A stretch of 54,241 nt of DNA from Pseudomonas sp. (GCF_028293835.1 NZ_JAQGNX010000018.1:1-54241); one strand, 5' to 3'; numbered from the stretch's first letter, positions 34,811 through 43,769 are shown. Made by a program: numbers and translations. Notes: generated from the letters alone by a model not told the origin.

Positions 34811-36709
34811 TCAGCGCGCCATCAATTCCAGGCGCTGGTTGATGGCGGCTTCGATCCCGGCTTCGTCCAGCCCACACTCAGCCAGCATTTGCGCAGGCTT
34901 GGCGTGTTCGACGTAGCTGTCTGGCAAGCCCAGGTGCAGCACGGACTTTAGAATATTTTCCCGTGCCAGGAATTCGCTGACAGCAGCACCGGCTCCGCCC
35001 ATGATCGCGTTTTCTTCAATGGTCACCAGCAGTTCGTGTCCAGCGGCCATCTGTCGAACCAGCGCCTCGTCCAACGGTTTGACGAAGCGCATGTCCACCA
35101 CCGTGGCGTCCAGCTTCTCAGCGACGTTCAGCGCTTCGGCCAATTGCACGCCGAACACTAATAATGCAACCTTTTGCCCGGTGCGACGGACCACGCCTTT
35201 GCCGATTTCCAACGGCTCAAGGCCGCTGTCAATCGCTGCATTCGGGCCTGTGCCGCGTGGGTAACGGACTGCCGCTGGACCTATGTGCAGGTAGCCGGTG
35301 CTGAGCATTTTGCGCAATTCGTTTTCGTCACTCGGCGTCATCACCAGCATGCCGGGAATGCAGCGCAGATAAGACAAATCGAAGCTGCCAGCGTGAGTCG
35401 GACCGTCTTCACCGACCAGGCCGGCACGGTCGATGGCAAACAACACATCAAGGTTCTGCACCGCGACGTCGTGAATCAGCTGATCGTAGCCGCGCTGCAG
35501 GAAGGTGGAATAAATCGCTACCACCGGCTTGGCGCCTTCGCATGCCATGCCAGCGGCCAGCGTAACGGCGTGCTGCTCAGCAATGGCGACGTCGTAATAA
35601 CGTTCTGGAAAGCGTTCGCTGAACTCAACCAGGTCCGAGCCTTCTTTCATTGCCGGGGTAATCCCGACGAGAAGCGGATCGGTCTCGGCCATGTCGCAAA
35701 TCCACTGGCCGAACACGCCTGAATACTTCGGTCCGCTGGCCTTTTTAGGTGCGGCAGCCGGAGCATTGAGAGGTTCGAGCTTGGTAATTGCGTGATACCC
35801 AATGGGGTCTGCTTCGGCCGGGGCGAAGCCTTTGCCCTTTTTCGTGACCACGTGCAGAAACTGTGGACCCTTAAGGTCGCGCATGTTGCGCAACGTAGCG
35901 ATCAGCGTTGGCAGGTCGTGGCCGTCGATAGGGCCGATATAATTCCAGCCCAGCTCTTCGAACAGGGTGCCGGGGACCAACATGCCCTTGGCATACTCTT
36001 CAGTACGGCGGGCAATTTCCCAGGCGCCGGGCAGGCGTGAGAGCACTTTTTTGCTGCCCTCACGCATGCTGGCGTAAGTACGGCTTGAAAGAATCTTCGC
36101 CAGATAATTCGACAGCCCGCCGACATTGCGCGAGATCGACATGTCGTTGTCATTAAGAATGACCAGCATGTCCGCAGCCACTTCCGGCGCGTGGTTCAGC
36201 GCTTCGAAGGCCATGCCAGCGGTCAAGGCACCGTCGCCGATCACGGCAATGGCTTTGCGTGAGCTGTTCTGCAAGCGGGCCCCGAGGGCCATGCCCAGCG
36301 CGGCACTGATTGAGGTACTGGAATGGCCGACGCCAAAGGTGTCGTATTCACTTTCGGCACGGCGCGGAAAGGCTGCGACGCCGTTCTTCTGCCGCAGGCT
36401 GCCCATTTGCTGGCGGCGGCCGGTGAGAATCTTGTGCGGATAGGCCTGATGGCCCACGTCCCAGACCAAGCGGTCGTCCGGGGTATCGAAGACGTAATGC
36501 AAGGCAATGGTCAGCTCGATAACGCCGAGGCCAGCACCAAAATGCCCGCCGGTCTGACCTACGGTGTAGAGCAGTTCCAGGCGCAGTTCATCCGCCAGGG
36601 TTTCCAGCTCGGCCTCACCCAACCGGCGCAAGCCGTCCGGCGTATTCGCACGGTCGAGCAAAGGCGTAGTCGGGCGCTCGCGGGGGATCTCTTTGAACGT
36701 CGTAGGCAT
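34811..36709 (-). CDS. dxs: 1-deoxy-D-xylulose-5-phosphate synthase
   Basis: A 632-residue ThDP enzyme condensing pyruvate and glyceraldehyde 3-phosphate, the first step of the MEP isoprenoid pathway. [20 protein letters not shown] and [16 protein letters not shown] mark the N-terminus, [20 protein letters not shown]...LNDNDMSIS is the diphosphate/Mg site, and the catalytic glutamate lies in [15 protein letters not shown]. Full length. It lies 153 bases downstream of ispA on the same strand. Confidence 0.97.
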   Translation of the reverse strand: MPTTFKEIPRERPTTPLLDRANTPDGLRRLGEAELETLADELRLELLYTVGQTGGHFGAGLGVIELTIALHYVFDTPDDRLVWDVGHQAYPHKILTGRRQQMGSLRQKNGVAAFPRRAESEYDTFGVGHSSTSISAALGMALGARLQNSSRKAIAVIGDGALTAGMAFEALNHAPEVAADMLVILNDNDMSISRNVGGLSNYLAKILSSRTYASMREGSKKVLSRLPGAWEIARRTEEYAKGMLVPGTLFEELGWNYIGPIDGHDLPTLIATLRNMRDLKGPQFLHVVTKKGKGFAPAEADPIGYHAITKLEPLNAPAAAPKKASGPKYSGVFGQWICDMAETDPLLVGITPAMKEGSDLVEFSERFPERYYDVAIAEQHAVTLAAGMACEGAKPVVAIYSTFLQRGYDQLIHDVAVQNLDVLFAIDRAGLVGEDGPTHAGSFDLSYLRCIPGMLVMTPSDENELRKMLSTGYLHIGPAAVRYPRGTGPNAAIDSGLEPLEIGKGVVRRTGQKVALLVFGVQLAEALNVAEKLDATVVDMRFVKPLDEALVRQMAAGHELLVTIEENAIMGGAGAAVSEFLARENILKSVLHLGLPDSYVEHAKPAQMLAECGLDEAGIEAAINQRLELMAR

Positions 36710-36862
36710 CAGGCGAATCGATATAAGTAGAAGAGGCGGCAGTTTACCTGATGCATCGCGATGCTGCCCACGAAGCAGGGCAGAGGATGGTCAGACAATG
36801 AATGTATTCACGTAGGTTCTAGACCCGACCGATGTCAGTCAGTTCGTTGTAATCCCGCATTT

Positions 36863-37750
36863 TCAACTGCGGCGTTCGACGATATAGCGCGCAAGGTTAC
36901 GCAAAGGCTCGGCTGCCGCGTCGAATGGTCGCAGTGCATGCAGCGCCTGATCACGCAGTTCCAGCGCGTACGCTTTTGCGGCGTCCAGGCCCAGCAGCGC
37001 AGGGTAGGTCGGTTTGTCACGCGCAATATCGGCCCCCTGGCGTTTGCCGAGGGTAGCGGTATCGCTTTCAACATCGAGAATATCGTCCTGGACCTGGAAC
37101 GCCAGGCCCACGGCTTGAGCGTAACTTTGCAGGGATGCGAGTTCGGTTTTTTCGGCGCGGCCACTGGCCAGAGCGCCCAGGGTGACGCTGGCTTCGATCA
37201 GCGCGCCGGTCTTATGCCGGTGCATGAAGGCCAATGCGGCCTGATCGAGCTTGATGCCTACCGAACCCAAATCAATGGCTTGTCCGCCCACCATCCCCGC
37301 TGGCCCGGCGGCCTGAGCCAAGACGTTGATCATCTTGAGTCGAGTTTCGGCGCCTTGGGGGGTCAGGGCTGAGTCGAGCAGCACGCTGAACGCCAGACTT
37401 TGCAGACCGTCACCCGCAAGGATCGCGCAGGCTTCATCGAAGGCTTTGTGAGTAGTGGGCTGGCCGCGACGCAGATCGTCGTCGTCCATCGCCGGCAAAT
37501 CGTCATGCACCAACGAATAGGCATGAATCAACTCAACCGCGCAGGCTGCGCCATCGGCCAGCGCCGGGGACGAACCCAGAGCCTCGCAGGCGGCATAGGC
37601 GAGCAACGGTCGAACGCGCTTGCCACCGTTCATGACGCTGTAGCGCATGGCGGCGTAGAGGCGGGTCAGTTCAGGGCTGGGTGCCAGAAACAGGCCATCC
37701 AGGGCTGCGTTAACGCGAGCCTGGGTTCGGGCCTGATAAATGGCAATCAT
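36863..37750 (-). CDS. ispA: Farnesyl diphosphate synthase (short-chain prenyltransferase)
   Basis: A 295-residue all-alpha enzyme building C15 farnesyl diphosphate from IPP and DMAPP. The first aspartate-rich motif [14 protein letters not shown] and the second [10 protein letters not shown] are intact, with [13 protein letters not shown] near the N-terminus. Its start overlaps the xseB stop by 4 bases (ATGA), and dxs follows: the classic xseB-ispA-dxs operon. Confidence 0.97.
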   Translation of the reverse strand: MIAIYQARTQARVNAALDGLFLAPSPELTRLYAAMRYSVMNGGKRVRPLLAYAACEALGSSPALADGAACAVELIHAYSLVHDDLPAMDDDDLRRGQPTTHKAFDEACAILAGDGLQSLAFSVLLDSALTPQGAETRLKMINVLAQAAGPAGMVGGQAIDLGSVGIKLDQAALAFMHRHKTGALIEASVTLGALASGRAEKTELASLQSYAQAVGLAFQVQDDILDVESDTATLGKRQGADIARDKPTYPALLGLDAAKAYALELRDQALHALRPFDAAAEPLRNLARYIVERRS

Positions 37751-37989
37751 TCTGGCTGGTCCGCATCGAAGGGCTCTTCAGCCAATTCGCCATCGCGCTC
37801 CAGCAGGACTTGAACCTTTTGCTCGGCTTGGGCCAAGGCGCCCTGGCAATCACGGGTCAGGCGAATACCTTGCTCGAAGGCGGTCAACGAATCTTCCAGC
37901 GACAGCTCGCCGTTTTCGAGACGTTCGACCAGCGTTTGCAGATCAGCGAGAGATTGTTCGAAATCCAGTGCAGCTTTTTTGCGGGCCAT
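37747..37989 (-). CDS. xseB: Exodeoxyribonuclease VII small subunit
   Basis: An 80-residue helical protein that binds XseA to form exonuclease VII, which degrades single-stranded [23 protein letters not shown] followed by [20 protein letters not shown] is the full family domain. Normal length. First gene of the xseB-ispA-dxs operon. Confidence 0.96.
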   Translation of the reverse strand: MARKKAALDFEQSLADLQTLVERLENGELSLEDSLTAFEQGIRLTRDCQGALAQAEQKVQVLLERDGELAEEPFDADQPE

Positions 37990-38072
37990 GGGTAGCTATC
38001 TCGATGGACATTAAACCGGCGCGACACTAGCAGAGCGGCGGCGTTGGGGCAAATGACAGGCGGCTAGAGCCT

Positions 38073-38125
38073 CTGTAGGAGATTGCGCCCCGTGTTCGAC
38101 GCCGCGCTGTTGCGCAGCAAACACG
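38073..38125. repeat. Partial family B repeat
   Basis: CTGTAGGAGATTGCGCCCCG then TGTTCGACGCCGCGCTGTTG and CGCAGCAAACAC: a shortened, diverged copy of the element at 21805, between xseB and the Lrp-family gene. Confidence 0.65.
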
Positions 38126-38130
38126 TCTAA

Positions 38131-38568
38131 TTACGCCATGGGCGGCAATCTTCTTTTTACCGGAGTTTTCTTGACGATGGCAGTGTTGGTTTCGGCGTAG
38201 GCATTCAGTCCATCGAGCAAGGTGTCCAGTTGTTCCATGGAGCGTACGTGCAGGCGGGCGATGAAGCAGTCATCGCCGGTGACTTTGTCGCATTCGGTGA
38301 ATTCCGCAATGGCCTGGATCTGCCGTTCGACTTCCTGCAGTCGGCCTGGATGCGGGCGTACGCGCACGATGGCCTGTAATTGGTAGCCAAAGCACTTAGG
38401 GTCGATTTCTACGGTATAGCCCTTAAGCACTCCGCGTTCTTCAAGCCTGCGCAGGCGTTCCGCAACACTGGGCGAGGACAGTCCACTGATCTGCGCCAAG
38501 GCCTTCAGCGAGCAACGGGAATCTTCCATCAGCGCGCCAATTAGCGCTTGATCAATGTCATCGGTCAT
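38131..38568 (-). CDS. Lrp/AsnC-family transcriptional regulator
   Basis: A 145-residue regulator. The N-terminal winged helix has DQALIGALMEDSRCSLKALA and SPSVAERLRRLEERGVLKGY; the C-terminal RAM domain for amino-acid binding includes QLQAIVRVRPHPGRL and VTGDDCFIARLHVRSMEQL. It is divergent from an EamA exporter gene 132 bases away, with a 19-bp dyad near its own start; the exporter is the natural target, as in Lrp-controlled amino-acid efflux. Effector unknown. Confidence 0.92.
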   Translation of the reverse strand: MTDDIDQALIGALMEDSRCSLKALAQISGLSSPSVAERLRRLEERGVLKGYTVEIDPKCFGYQLQAIVRVRPHPGRLQEVERQIQAIAEFTECDKVTGDDCFIARLHVRSMEQLDTLLDGLNAYAETNTAIVKKTPVKRRLPPMA

Positions 38569-38582
38569 TTCAGCTCCAATTA

Positions 38583-38601
38583 GCCAATTAATCGAATTGG
38601 C
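38583..38601. promoter_or_regulatory. Dyad between the Lrp-family gene and the EamA exporter
   Basis: GCCAATT, spacer AATCG, AATTGGC: perfect 7-bp arms, 19 bases in all, about 15 bases upstream of the Lrp start. A direct copy of CCAATTA lies at 38575. Lrp/AsnC proteins bind dyads with AT-rich centres of about this size. Confidence 0.6.
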
Positions 38602-38700
38602 CTTAATAAAGAAGGCCCAGATCGATTCTAGCCTTCTATTAACTATGGAAGCGCTCCACGTTGATTGTTCATACTTTAGCCCTCTTCAAGGAGCTCAACC

Positions 38701-39600
38701 ATGAACACTTCGCTGCGTCGCGGGTCGCTGGAAATGATCGCCGCCATGTTGATATCGGGAACCATTGGCTGGTTTGTGCTGGTATCCGGGCAGCCGGTGC
38801 TGGACGTAGTGTTCTGGCGCTGCGTGTTTGGCGCCGTCACATTGTTGTTGATCTGCGGCGTATCGGGTTTCTTGCGCCCCGGCATGTTGACCCGACGGAT
38901 TTTCGCTTTGGTGGTAGTCAGCGGTGTCGCCATCGTTGGTAATTGGCTGCTGCTGTTTGCCTCTTATTCCCGTGCGTCAATTGCGATTGGTACGGCGGTG
39001 TATAACGTTCAGCCGTTCATGTTGGTGGGGTTGGCCGCGCTGTTTCTCGGCGAAAAAATCACCCTGCAAAAAATGATGTGGCTTGTCTTGGCGTTTCTCG
39101 GGATGCTGGCGATTGTCAGCGCCCATGGCGATCAGGGGGGAACCGGTGATGAATATTTGCTGGGCATCGCGTTGGCATTGGGCGCCGCTCTGCTGTATGC
39201 CTTGGCCGCGCTGATTATCAAGCGCCTGGCAGGTACTCCGCCGCATTTGATTGCGCTGATTCAGGTCAGCACCGGGGCGCTGTTGCTGGCGCCTTGGGCG
39301 CACTTCGATGGATTACCGCAGCAGCCCGCCGCGTGGTCGAGTCTGGTGACCCTGGGTGTGGTGCACACCGGAGTGATGTACGTGCTGCTGTACGGTGCTA
39401 TTCAGAAGTTGCCGACTGCGCTGACCGGAGCGCTGTCGTTCATCTACCCGATTGCGGCTATCTTCGTCGATTGGTTCGCCTTCGGCCATCGCCTGAATCC
39501 GCTGCAATGGCTGGGTGTGATTGCGATTTTGCTGGCCGCAGCGGGGATGCAACAGGGTTGGGGATGGCGCTCAAGTCGAGTCGTTGTGCCGTCACGCTGA
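38701..39600 (+). CDS. EamA/DMT-family transporter
   Basis: A 299-residue inner-membrane protein with ten hydrophobic helices in two EamA repeats (first about 10-140, second about 150-285). GTAVYNVQPFMLVGLAALFLGEKI and TGALSFIYPIAAIFVDWFAFGHRL are the paired signature regions. DMT transporters of this type usually export amino acids or other small metabolites. CAAGGAG lies about 9 bases upstream of ATG 38701. Divergent Lrp-family regulator suggests an amino-acid-related substrate. Confidence 0.9.
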   Translation: MNTSLRRGSLEMIAAMLISGTIGWFVLVSGQPVLDVVFWRCVFGAVTLLLICGVSGFLRPGMLTRRIFALVVVSGVAIVGNWLLLFASYSRASIAIGTAVYNVQPFMLVGLAALFLGEKITLQKMMWLVLAFLGMLAIVSAHGDQGGTGDEYLLGIALALGAALLYALAALIIKRLAGTPPHLIALIQVSTGALLLAPWAHFDGLPQQPAAWSSLVTLGVVHTGVMYVLLYGAIQKLPTALTGALSFIYPIAAIFVDWFAFGHRLNPLQWLGVIAILLAAAGMQQGWGWRSSRVVVPSR

Positions 39601-39614
39601 AAACACAAACCACT

Positions 39615-39688
39615 GTAGGAGCCAACTTGGTGGCGAGGCGGTATGTCTGACGCACCGAAAATCCATCGCGAACACGTTCGCTCCTACA
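39615..39688. repeat. REP-like inverted repeat (family A)
   Basis: GTAGGAGCCAACTTGGTGGC at the left, CGCGAACACGTTCGCTCCTA at the right; arms diverged by a few bases. It separates the convergent exporter and siaD genes. Confidence 0.8.
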
Positions 39689-39701
39689 GATGGATGAGTG
39701 T

Positions 39702-40448
39702 TTAAACCGCGACCTCTACGCAGTTACGGCCGGCGCGTTTGGCGCAATACAGCGCGGCGTCGGCGAAGCTGTAGGCGGTGTCGAAATCAGTTCCGCCAGG
39801 GCTGATGCTGACACCGAAACTGGCGGTGATGTGTCGATTCACCGGGGCTGCGAATACATGGCTCGCAATAGCGTCACGCATGGCTTCGGCTAGCTGGACG
39901 CCGTCTGCGAGGTTTCCGGTAGGCAGTAGCACGGTGAATTCTTCGCCGCCGACTCGGCCGATGATCCCTTGGTCCCCCACGATGCGCCGCAAGCAGGTCA
40001 CGATGCCCTGAATCACCGCATCGCCAGTGGGGTGACCGAAATCATCGTTGACGCGTTTGAAGAGATCGATGTCCAGCACAATCATCACCACGCTGCCGTC
40101 ACGCAGGGCTTGCCCGGCCAGTTCAATCACCGCACCGCGGTTTAGCACGCCGGTCAGCGCGTCGTGAGTGGCCCGATGTTCGAGCTGCTGGGCCAAGGTT
40201 TTCAATTGCAGATTCAGCGCATTCATCTCGCGTTCGGCGCGGTCACTGCGACCAATCAGGCGCCGGGTCTCGCGCATCAAGCGTTCGAAGTGAGTGATCA
40301 ACTCGCCCAGGGACCGGCAGTAAACGTCGGCGTCGGCGTGGGGAGCGGCATGGGCGGTCCGGGCGTTTTCCAGCGCGGCATTCTCGCTTTTGAACAAATC
40401 CGGCACTTCGTTGCTGAGCGCGTTCTGAGAAGTAGCTAAAGCGGGCAT
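39702..40448 (-). CDS. siaD: Diguanylate cyclase SiaD-like (GGDEF)
   Basis: A 248-residue cytosolic diguanylate cyclase making c-di-GMP. An N-terminal helical stalk (about residues 45-105, HFERLMRETRRL...LKTLAQQLEHRATHDALTG) precedes the GGDEF domain with the active loop RVGGEEF and DIDLFKRVNDDFGH metal site. No RxxD inhibitory site is visible at the usual place five residues before GGEEF (the sequence there is GDQG). In P. aeruginosa SiaD is switched on by binding unphosphorylated SiaC to its stalk. ATG 40448 follows siaC by 7 bases; an upstream in-frame start overlaps siaC and is unlikely. Confidence 0.88.
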   Translation of the reverse strand: MPALATSQNALSNEVPDLFKSENAALENARTAHAAPHADADVYCRSLGELITHFERLMRETRRLIGRSDRAEREMNALNLQLKTLAQQLEHRATHDALTGVLNRGAVIELAGQALRDGSVVMIVLDIDLFKRVNDDFGHPTGDAVIQGIVTCLRRIVGDQGIIGRVGGEEFTVLLPTGNLADGVQLAEAMRDAIASHVFAAPVNRHITASFGVSISPGGTDFDTAYSFADAALYCAKRAGRNCVEVAV

Positions 40449-40455
40449 GGTGTTC

Positions 40456-40845
40456 TCACTGGATTGAAACCGGGTGATCGGTGAAATCGATGGCTTTGAA
40501 ATCGGCTTGCAACTCCTCGCCGAATTCAAAAATCGTTTCGTCCTCTTCGTCGTGGTACCAATTCATTTGTACGCTGTTGCCGGCCTGGGCCGAGCGGTCC
40601 AGCGCATCGAAAATACTGAACAACATTTTGGTGCTGGAACTGTTGAAATACGCCAGGGACACGTTGGCGGTAATCGCCGCACCCTCGCAGGACGCCAGGT
40701 ATTCGCGCAGCTGCAAAATAATCGGGGCATAGAACGCCGCTGCGTTCTCCGGGTATGACTCTCCCTTGAGCGACAACAAATGTTGATCAAAACGAAAGTC
40801 GACCTCGGGAGAAGTGGCTGTTGCAGCGATATGCAGATTGTCCAT
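40456..40845 (-). CDS. siaC: SiaC-like effector protein (DUF1987)
   Basis: A 129-residue STAS-like protein that, unphosphorylated, binds and activates the diguanylate cyclase SiaD. The N-terminus LHIAATATSPEVDF and GESYPENAAAFY match P. aeruginosa SiaC. The phosphorylated threonine there (Thr68 in LNTSS) corresponds here to Ser69 in FNSSST, so serine would be the acceptor. NWYHDEEDETIFEFGEELQADF is the conserved C-terminal block. ATG 40845 gives the expected N-terminus; an in-frame start 14 codons upstream would overlap siaB. Confidence 0.9.
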   Translation of the reverse strand: MDNLHIAATATSPEVDFRFDQHLLSLKGESYPENAAAFYAPIILQLREYLASCEGAAITANVSLAYFNSSSTKMLFSIFDALDRSAQAGNSVQMNWYHDEEDETIFEFGEELQADFKAIDFTDHPVSIQ

Positions 40846-40865
40846 GGTCGTGTCGCTCTTATTAT

Positions 40866-41438
40866 TCAGATGATGGCTTTCAGACAAAACAGAGTGGTGT
40901 CGGGGTCGTCTGCGCGGGGGTGGAAAGCGAATTCCAGTGGCGCGCTGGCATCGCGTGCCATGGTCAAAAAGCCCAGCCCCGCACCTTTACTCTCCACCGG
41001 TGTTTCAGCGCGCAGGGAGGCTTTGTATGCCTGCTTGATTTGCTCAAGGGTCATGTCGCGCAGTGGTTCCAACTTCTCGCGCAAGGCGCTGACGTCGGTG
41101 GTGGCGATTGGGTTGGCGCAGAGCATCAGGTGGCCTTCCGGATTCGCCGAGATGCATACCGCGCCTTGACGCAGGCCGCTGCTGTCGAGCTCATCTGGAG
41201 GCAACGCGTCCGAGGAGTAGTGAATAATGTTTTGCGACAGCTCAACGAAAGACGAGAACAACTTGCGCCGTGTCGGGCCGCTGACACCGGACACCTCCAA
41301 CTGCAATTTCACCACTTCGGCCATGGCCGCAACGATGCTGTGAGAGAAGTAGCCCATGTGATAAAAAATCACATTACGTTGTTGGGCCAAGTCGAAAAAA
41401 GCGCAGTCCTGATCGGACAGGGGCGAGAAAACACTCAT
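40866..41438 (-). CDS. siaB: SiaB-like kinase (HATPase fold)
   Basis: A 190-residue protein with a GHKL ATPase-like fold; SiaB in P. aeruginosa phosphorylates SiaC. ELSQNIIHYSS is the N-box-like helix with the metal-binding Asn, and ESKGAGLGFLTMAR is the G-box region. The N-terminal part (FFDLAQQRNVIFYHMGYFSHS) is typical of this DUF6272-type kinase. Start overlaps the siaA stop by 4 bases; siaC follows by 20 bases. Confidence 0.9.
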   Translation of the reverse strand: MSVFSPLSDQDCAFFDLAQQRNVIFYHMGYFSHSIVAAMAEVVKLQLEVSGVSGPTRRKLFSSFVELSQNIIHYSSDALPPDELDSSGLRQGAVCISANPEGHLMLCANPIATTDVSALREKLEPLRDMTLEQIKQAYKASLRAETPVESKGAGLGFLTMARDASAPLEFAFHPRADDPDTTLFCLKAII

Positions 41439-42679
41439 AGGTTGTCCTGAATGCGGGCACAGAATAGGGTCAGGTCGTCGCGGCGGGTCTGGGTGGCTTG
41501 CCAGTCGCTAAGGGTGAGTCGCAATTTTTCGCAGATAACAGTAGCCGGTTCGGTCCGGTGTTCAAGAATCACGTCGCAGGCTTGGCGCTTGCCGAAAGCG
41601 ATGCTGCGCGGGCCGCCGATTTGGTCGATCAAACCGTCGGTGGCAATAAACAAGACGCTGTCGGGCGGTACGACCACGGTGGTTTGGGTCCACTCGTAAT
41701 CGGCGCGGCTGTCCACATAACCAACGCCCATGCGCTGGCCGGCGAGGGTCTCGAACTGGTCGGCTTCGGGCCTGAGAAGGTGCAGGGCAATCCGCGCGCC
41801 AGCAAAGGTCAGCTCGCAACGCTGGGTATCGAACCAGAAGAAGGCCGCGTCCATGCCGTCGTCGGATTCAGGACTGTCGTCGACGCCGTTGACCTGCCCC
41901 AGCAGACCTTTGACGCTGCGATTGACCGCTGCCAGCAACGCGGCCGGGTTATGCGGGCCAAGCTGTTCAAGTGCTTTTGACAATGACGACGAAGCAATCA
42001 AGGTCATGAATGCGCCAGGCACGCCATGCCCGGTGCAATCGGCCACTGCGCCGAACCAGCCGTCGGGATGCTTCGCGAAGTGGTAGAAGTCGCCGCCAAC
42101 CACATCCCGTGGCTGCCACACCAGCGCCGCGTCGCGCAGCGTCAGTGCCAGGGTTTCCCGTGAAGCGCGGAGCATGGCGCGCTGAATGACGCTGGCGTAT
42201 TCAATACTTTGCATGATCTGACGGTTCTTCTCCGCCTGCATCGCCGCCACGACACCCATCAAATTCAGGCCACTGCCGAGCCCAAGGAAACGGCCTTCAC
42301 GGATCACGATAAAGCCGTCAGCCAATGCCTTCTCGCCAAACTCCACGGTTTTGAAGGTCAGGGCTTCAATGCTCATCCCGGCGTCGACAACCAGCGGCTC
42401 TTTGTCCATAAACGCGATGCAGCTTTTCTTGTCGTACAGCTCGCGGTGAAACGGTTTGCTCATCTGCGACAGGAAAATATTGCGGTTAATTAATCCAATC
42501 GGCTTGTCATCTTCCAGCACCGCAAGGCTCGTCAAGTCTCGATGTGTGGCGAACATTTCCATCACTTGCGCATTGGCGCCTGCAGCTTCGATGGTAGGCG
42601 TGTTCTGGCACAAATCGCCTGCACACCGATGATCGCCCGGCACGTAGGGACGACGAAAAGGCGAGAACGCTGGGTCCAT
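41435..42679 (-). CDS. siaA: SiaA-like PP2C phosphatase with N-terminal CBS-like domains
   Basis: A 414-residue SpoIIE/PP2C-type phosphatase. The C-terminal catalytic domain (about residues 170-414) has the metal aspartates in DVVGGDFYHF, GAVADCTGHGVPGAFMT and FIATDGLIDQ. The N-terminal 145 residues look like a cytosolic CBS pair (SLAVLEDDKPIGLINRNIFL and DGFIVIREGRFLGLGSGLNL), joined by a helix (AAMQAEKNRQIMQSIEYASVIQRAML). P. aeruginosa SiaA is about 660 residues with a periplasmic sensor and HAMP, so the input side differs here. It should dephosphorylate the SiaC-like protein. GGAAAG precedes ATG 42679. First gene of siaABCD. Confidence 0.87.
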   Translation of the reverse strand: MDPAFSPFRRPYVPGDHRCAGDLCQNTPTIEAAGANAQVMEMFATHRDLTSLAVLEDDKPIGLINRNIFLSQMSKPFHRELYDKKSCIAFMDKEPLVVDAGMSIEALTFKTVEFGEKALADGFIVIREGRFLGLGSGLNLMGVVAAMQAEKNRQIMQSIEYASVIQRAMLRASRETLALTLRDAALVWQPRDVVGGDFYHFAKHPDGWFGAVADCTGHGVPGAFMTLIASSSLSKALEQLGPHNPAALLAAVNRSVKGLLGQVNGVDDSPESDDGMDAAFFWFDTQRCELTFAGARIALHLLRPEADQFETLAGQRMGVGYVDSRADYEWTQTTVVVPPDSVLFIATDGLIDQIGGPRSIAFGKRQACDVILEHRTEPATVICEKLRLTLSDWQATQTRRDDLTLFCARIQDNL

Positions 42680-42782
42680 GGGAGCTTTCCGGTAACCGGG
42701 GAAGGAGTGATGTTAAGTCGCCATTATTTCGGTTGTGTGACAAGGCGTTGTGGGAGCAGGAATTTCGTGAATTCAGGTAAGA

Positions 42783-42800
42783 CGCGGCCGTTGGGCCGCG
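42783..42800 (-). terminator. Hairpin after the deaminase gene
   Basis: CGCGGCC, loop GTTG, GGCCGCG: perfect 7-bp GC stem 15 bases past the stop of the deaminase gene and before siaA. The following T-run on the minus strand is weak (TCTTACC). Confidence 0.5.
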
Positions 42801-42814
42801 CCGAGATTAGATAG

Positions 42815-43732
42815 TTACAACCCAACGTCGAGCAGTACCGGGCGGTTGGCCAAGGCTTTGCTCATCAGCCCTTCGACGAATTCGCGGTCGACGTCTGGCA
42901 GCGGCAGGCGCGGGGGGCGGGTGAGCGAACTGCCACGGCCGGCCAGTTCTTCGCAAAGTTTGATGCATTGCACCAGGTCCGGACGGGCATCGAGGTGCAG
43001 CAACGGCATGAACCATTCGTAAAGTGGCATGGCATCCTTGAAGCGACCGTCACGGGCCAGGCGGAACAGGGTTTCACCTTCTTTCGGAAAGGCGTTGGAC
43101 ATCCCTGAGACCCAACCCACGGCGCCCACCGCAATGCTTTCCAGCACCACGTCATCGAGCCCGGCGAACAGCACGAAGCGGTCGCCTACCTCGTTACGCA
43201 CGTCGATAAAACGCCGGGTGTCGCCCGATGAGTCCTTGAAGCAGACGATGTTTTCGCAGTCCGCCAAGGAAATAAGTATGTCTGGGGTGATGTCGTTTTT
43301 GTAGATCGGCGGGTTGTTGTAGACCATCACTGGCAGGTCGATGCTGGTTGCGACGCTACGAAAGTGCGCGGCGGCTTCGTGGGGTTTGGCCGAGTAAACT
43401 AACGCGGGCATGAGCATGATACCGTCGGCGCCGACGCGCTGGATTTCCTTGGCCAGTCTGGTGGCGTTGGCGCTGGTGAACTCAGCGATACCGGACAGCA
43501 CCGGCACGCGACCGGCTGAGGCGTCTTTGGCGACTTCCACCAGCTGGATTTTTTCTTCACTGCTCAGCGAGGTGTTTTCGCCGACGGTGCCACAAATGAT
43601 CAGACCGGACACGCCGTCGCGCACCAGGTTTTCGATGACTGTATGGGTGGCTTCAAAGTCGATGCTGAAGTCACTGCGAAATTGAGTGGTGACGGCGGGA
43701 AATACGCCGCTCCAGTTGACGGTTTTGCTCAT
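42815..43732 (-). CDS. lhpC: Delta1-pyrroline-4-hydroxy-2-carboxylate deaminase (DapA family)
   Basis: A 305-residue TIM-barrel aldolase-class protein of the DHDPS superfamily. The Schiff-base lysine is Lys166 in VCFKDSSGD and the catalytic tyrosine Tyr138 in VMVYNNPP; the entry block CGTVGENTSLSSEEK is also typical. In hydroxyproline degradation this family member deaminates the pyrroline-hydroxycarboxylate made by the D-hydroxyproline dehydrogenase to 2-ketoglutarate semialdehyde. Context (epimerase, dehydrogenase, ABC transporter) supports this role over DHDPS. ATG 43732 follows GGAGG. A CGTATACG dyad 30 bases upstream suggests its own promoter. Confidence 0.85.
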   Translation of the reverse strand: MSKTVNWSGVFPAVTTQFRSDFSIDFEATHTVIENLVRDGVSGLIICGTVGENTSLSSEEKIQLVEVAKDASAGRVPVLSGIAEFTSANATRLAKEIQRVGADGIMLMPALVYSAKPHEAAAHFRSVATSIDLPVMVYNNPPIYKNDITPDILISLADCENIVCFKDSSGDTRRFIDVRNEVGDRFVLFAGLDDVVLESIAVGAVGWVSGMSNAFPKEGETLFRLARDGRFKDAMPLYEWFMPLLHLDARPDLVQCIKLCEELAGRGSSLTRPPRLPLPDVDREFVEGLMSKALANRPVLLDVGL

Positions 43733-43761
43733 GATGGCCTCCAAATGGCTTTAAGGTATTT

Positions 43762-43769
43762 CGTATACG
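43762..43769 (-). promoter_or_regulatory. CGTATACG dyad, candidate GntR operator (site 1)
   Basis: TTTCGTATACGTT around 43759-43771, between the Ser/Cys racemase-family gene and the deaminase gene. The same TTTCGTATACGTT occurs before the substrate-binding gene at 49738, and a related GTATAC site precedes the GntR gene. Confidence 0.55.
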
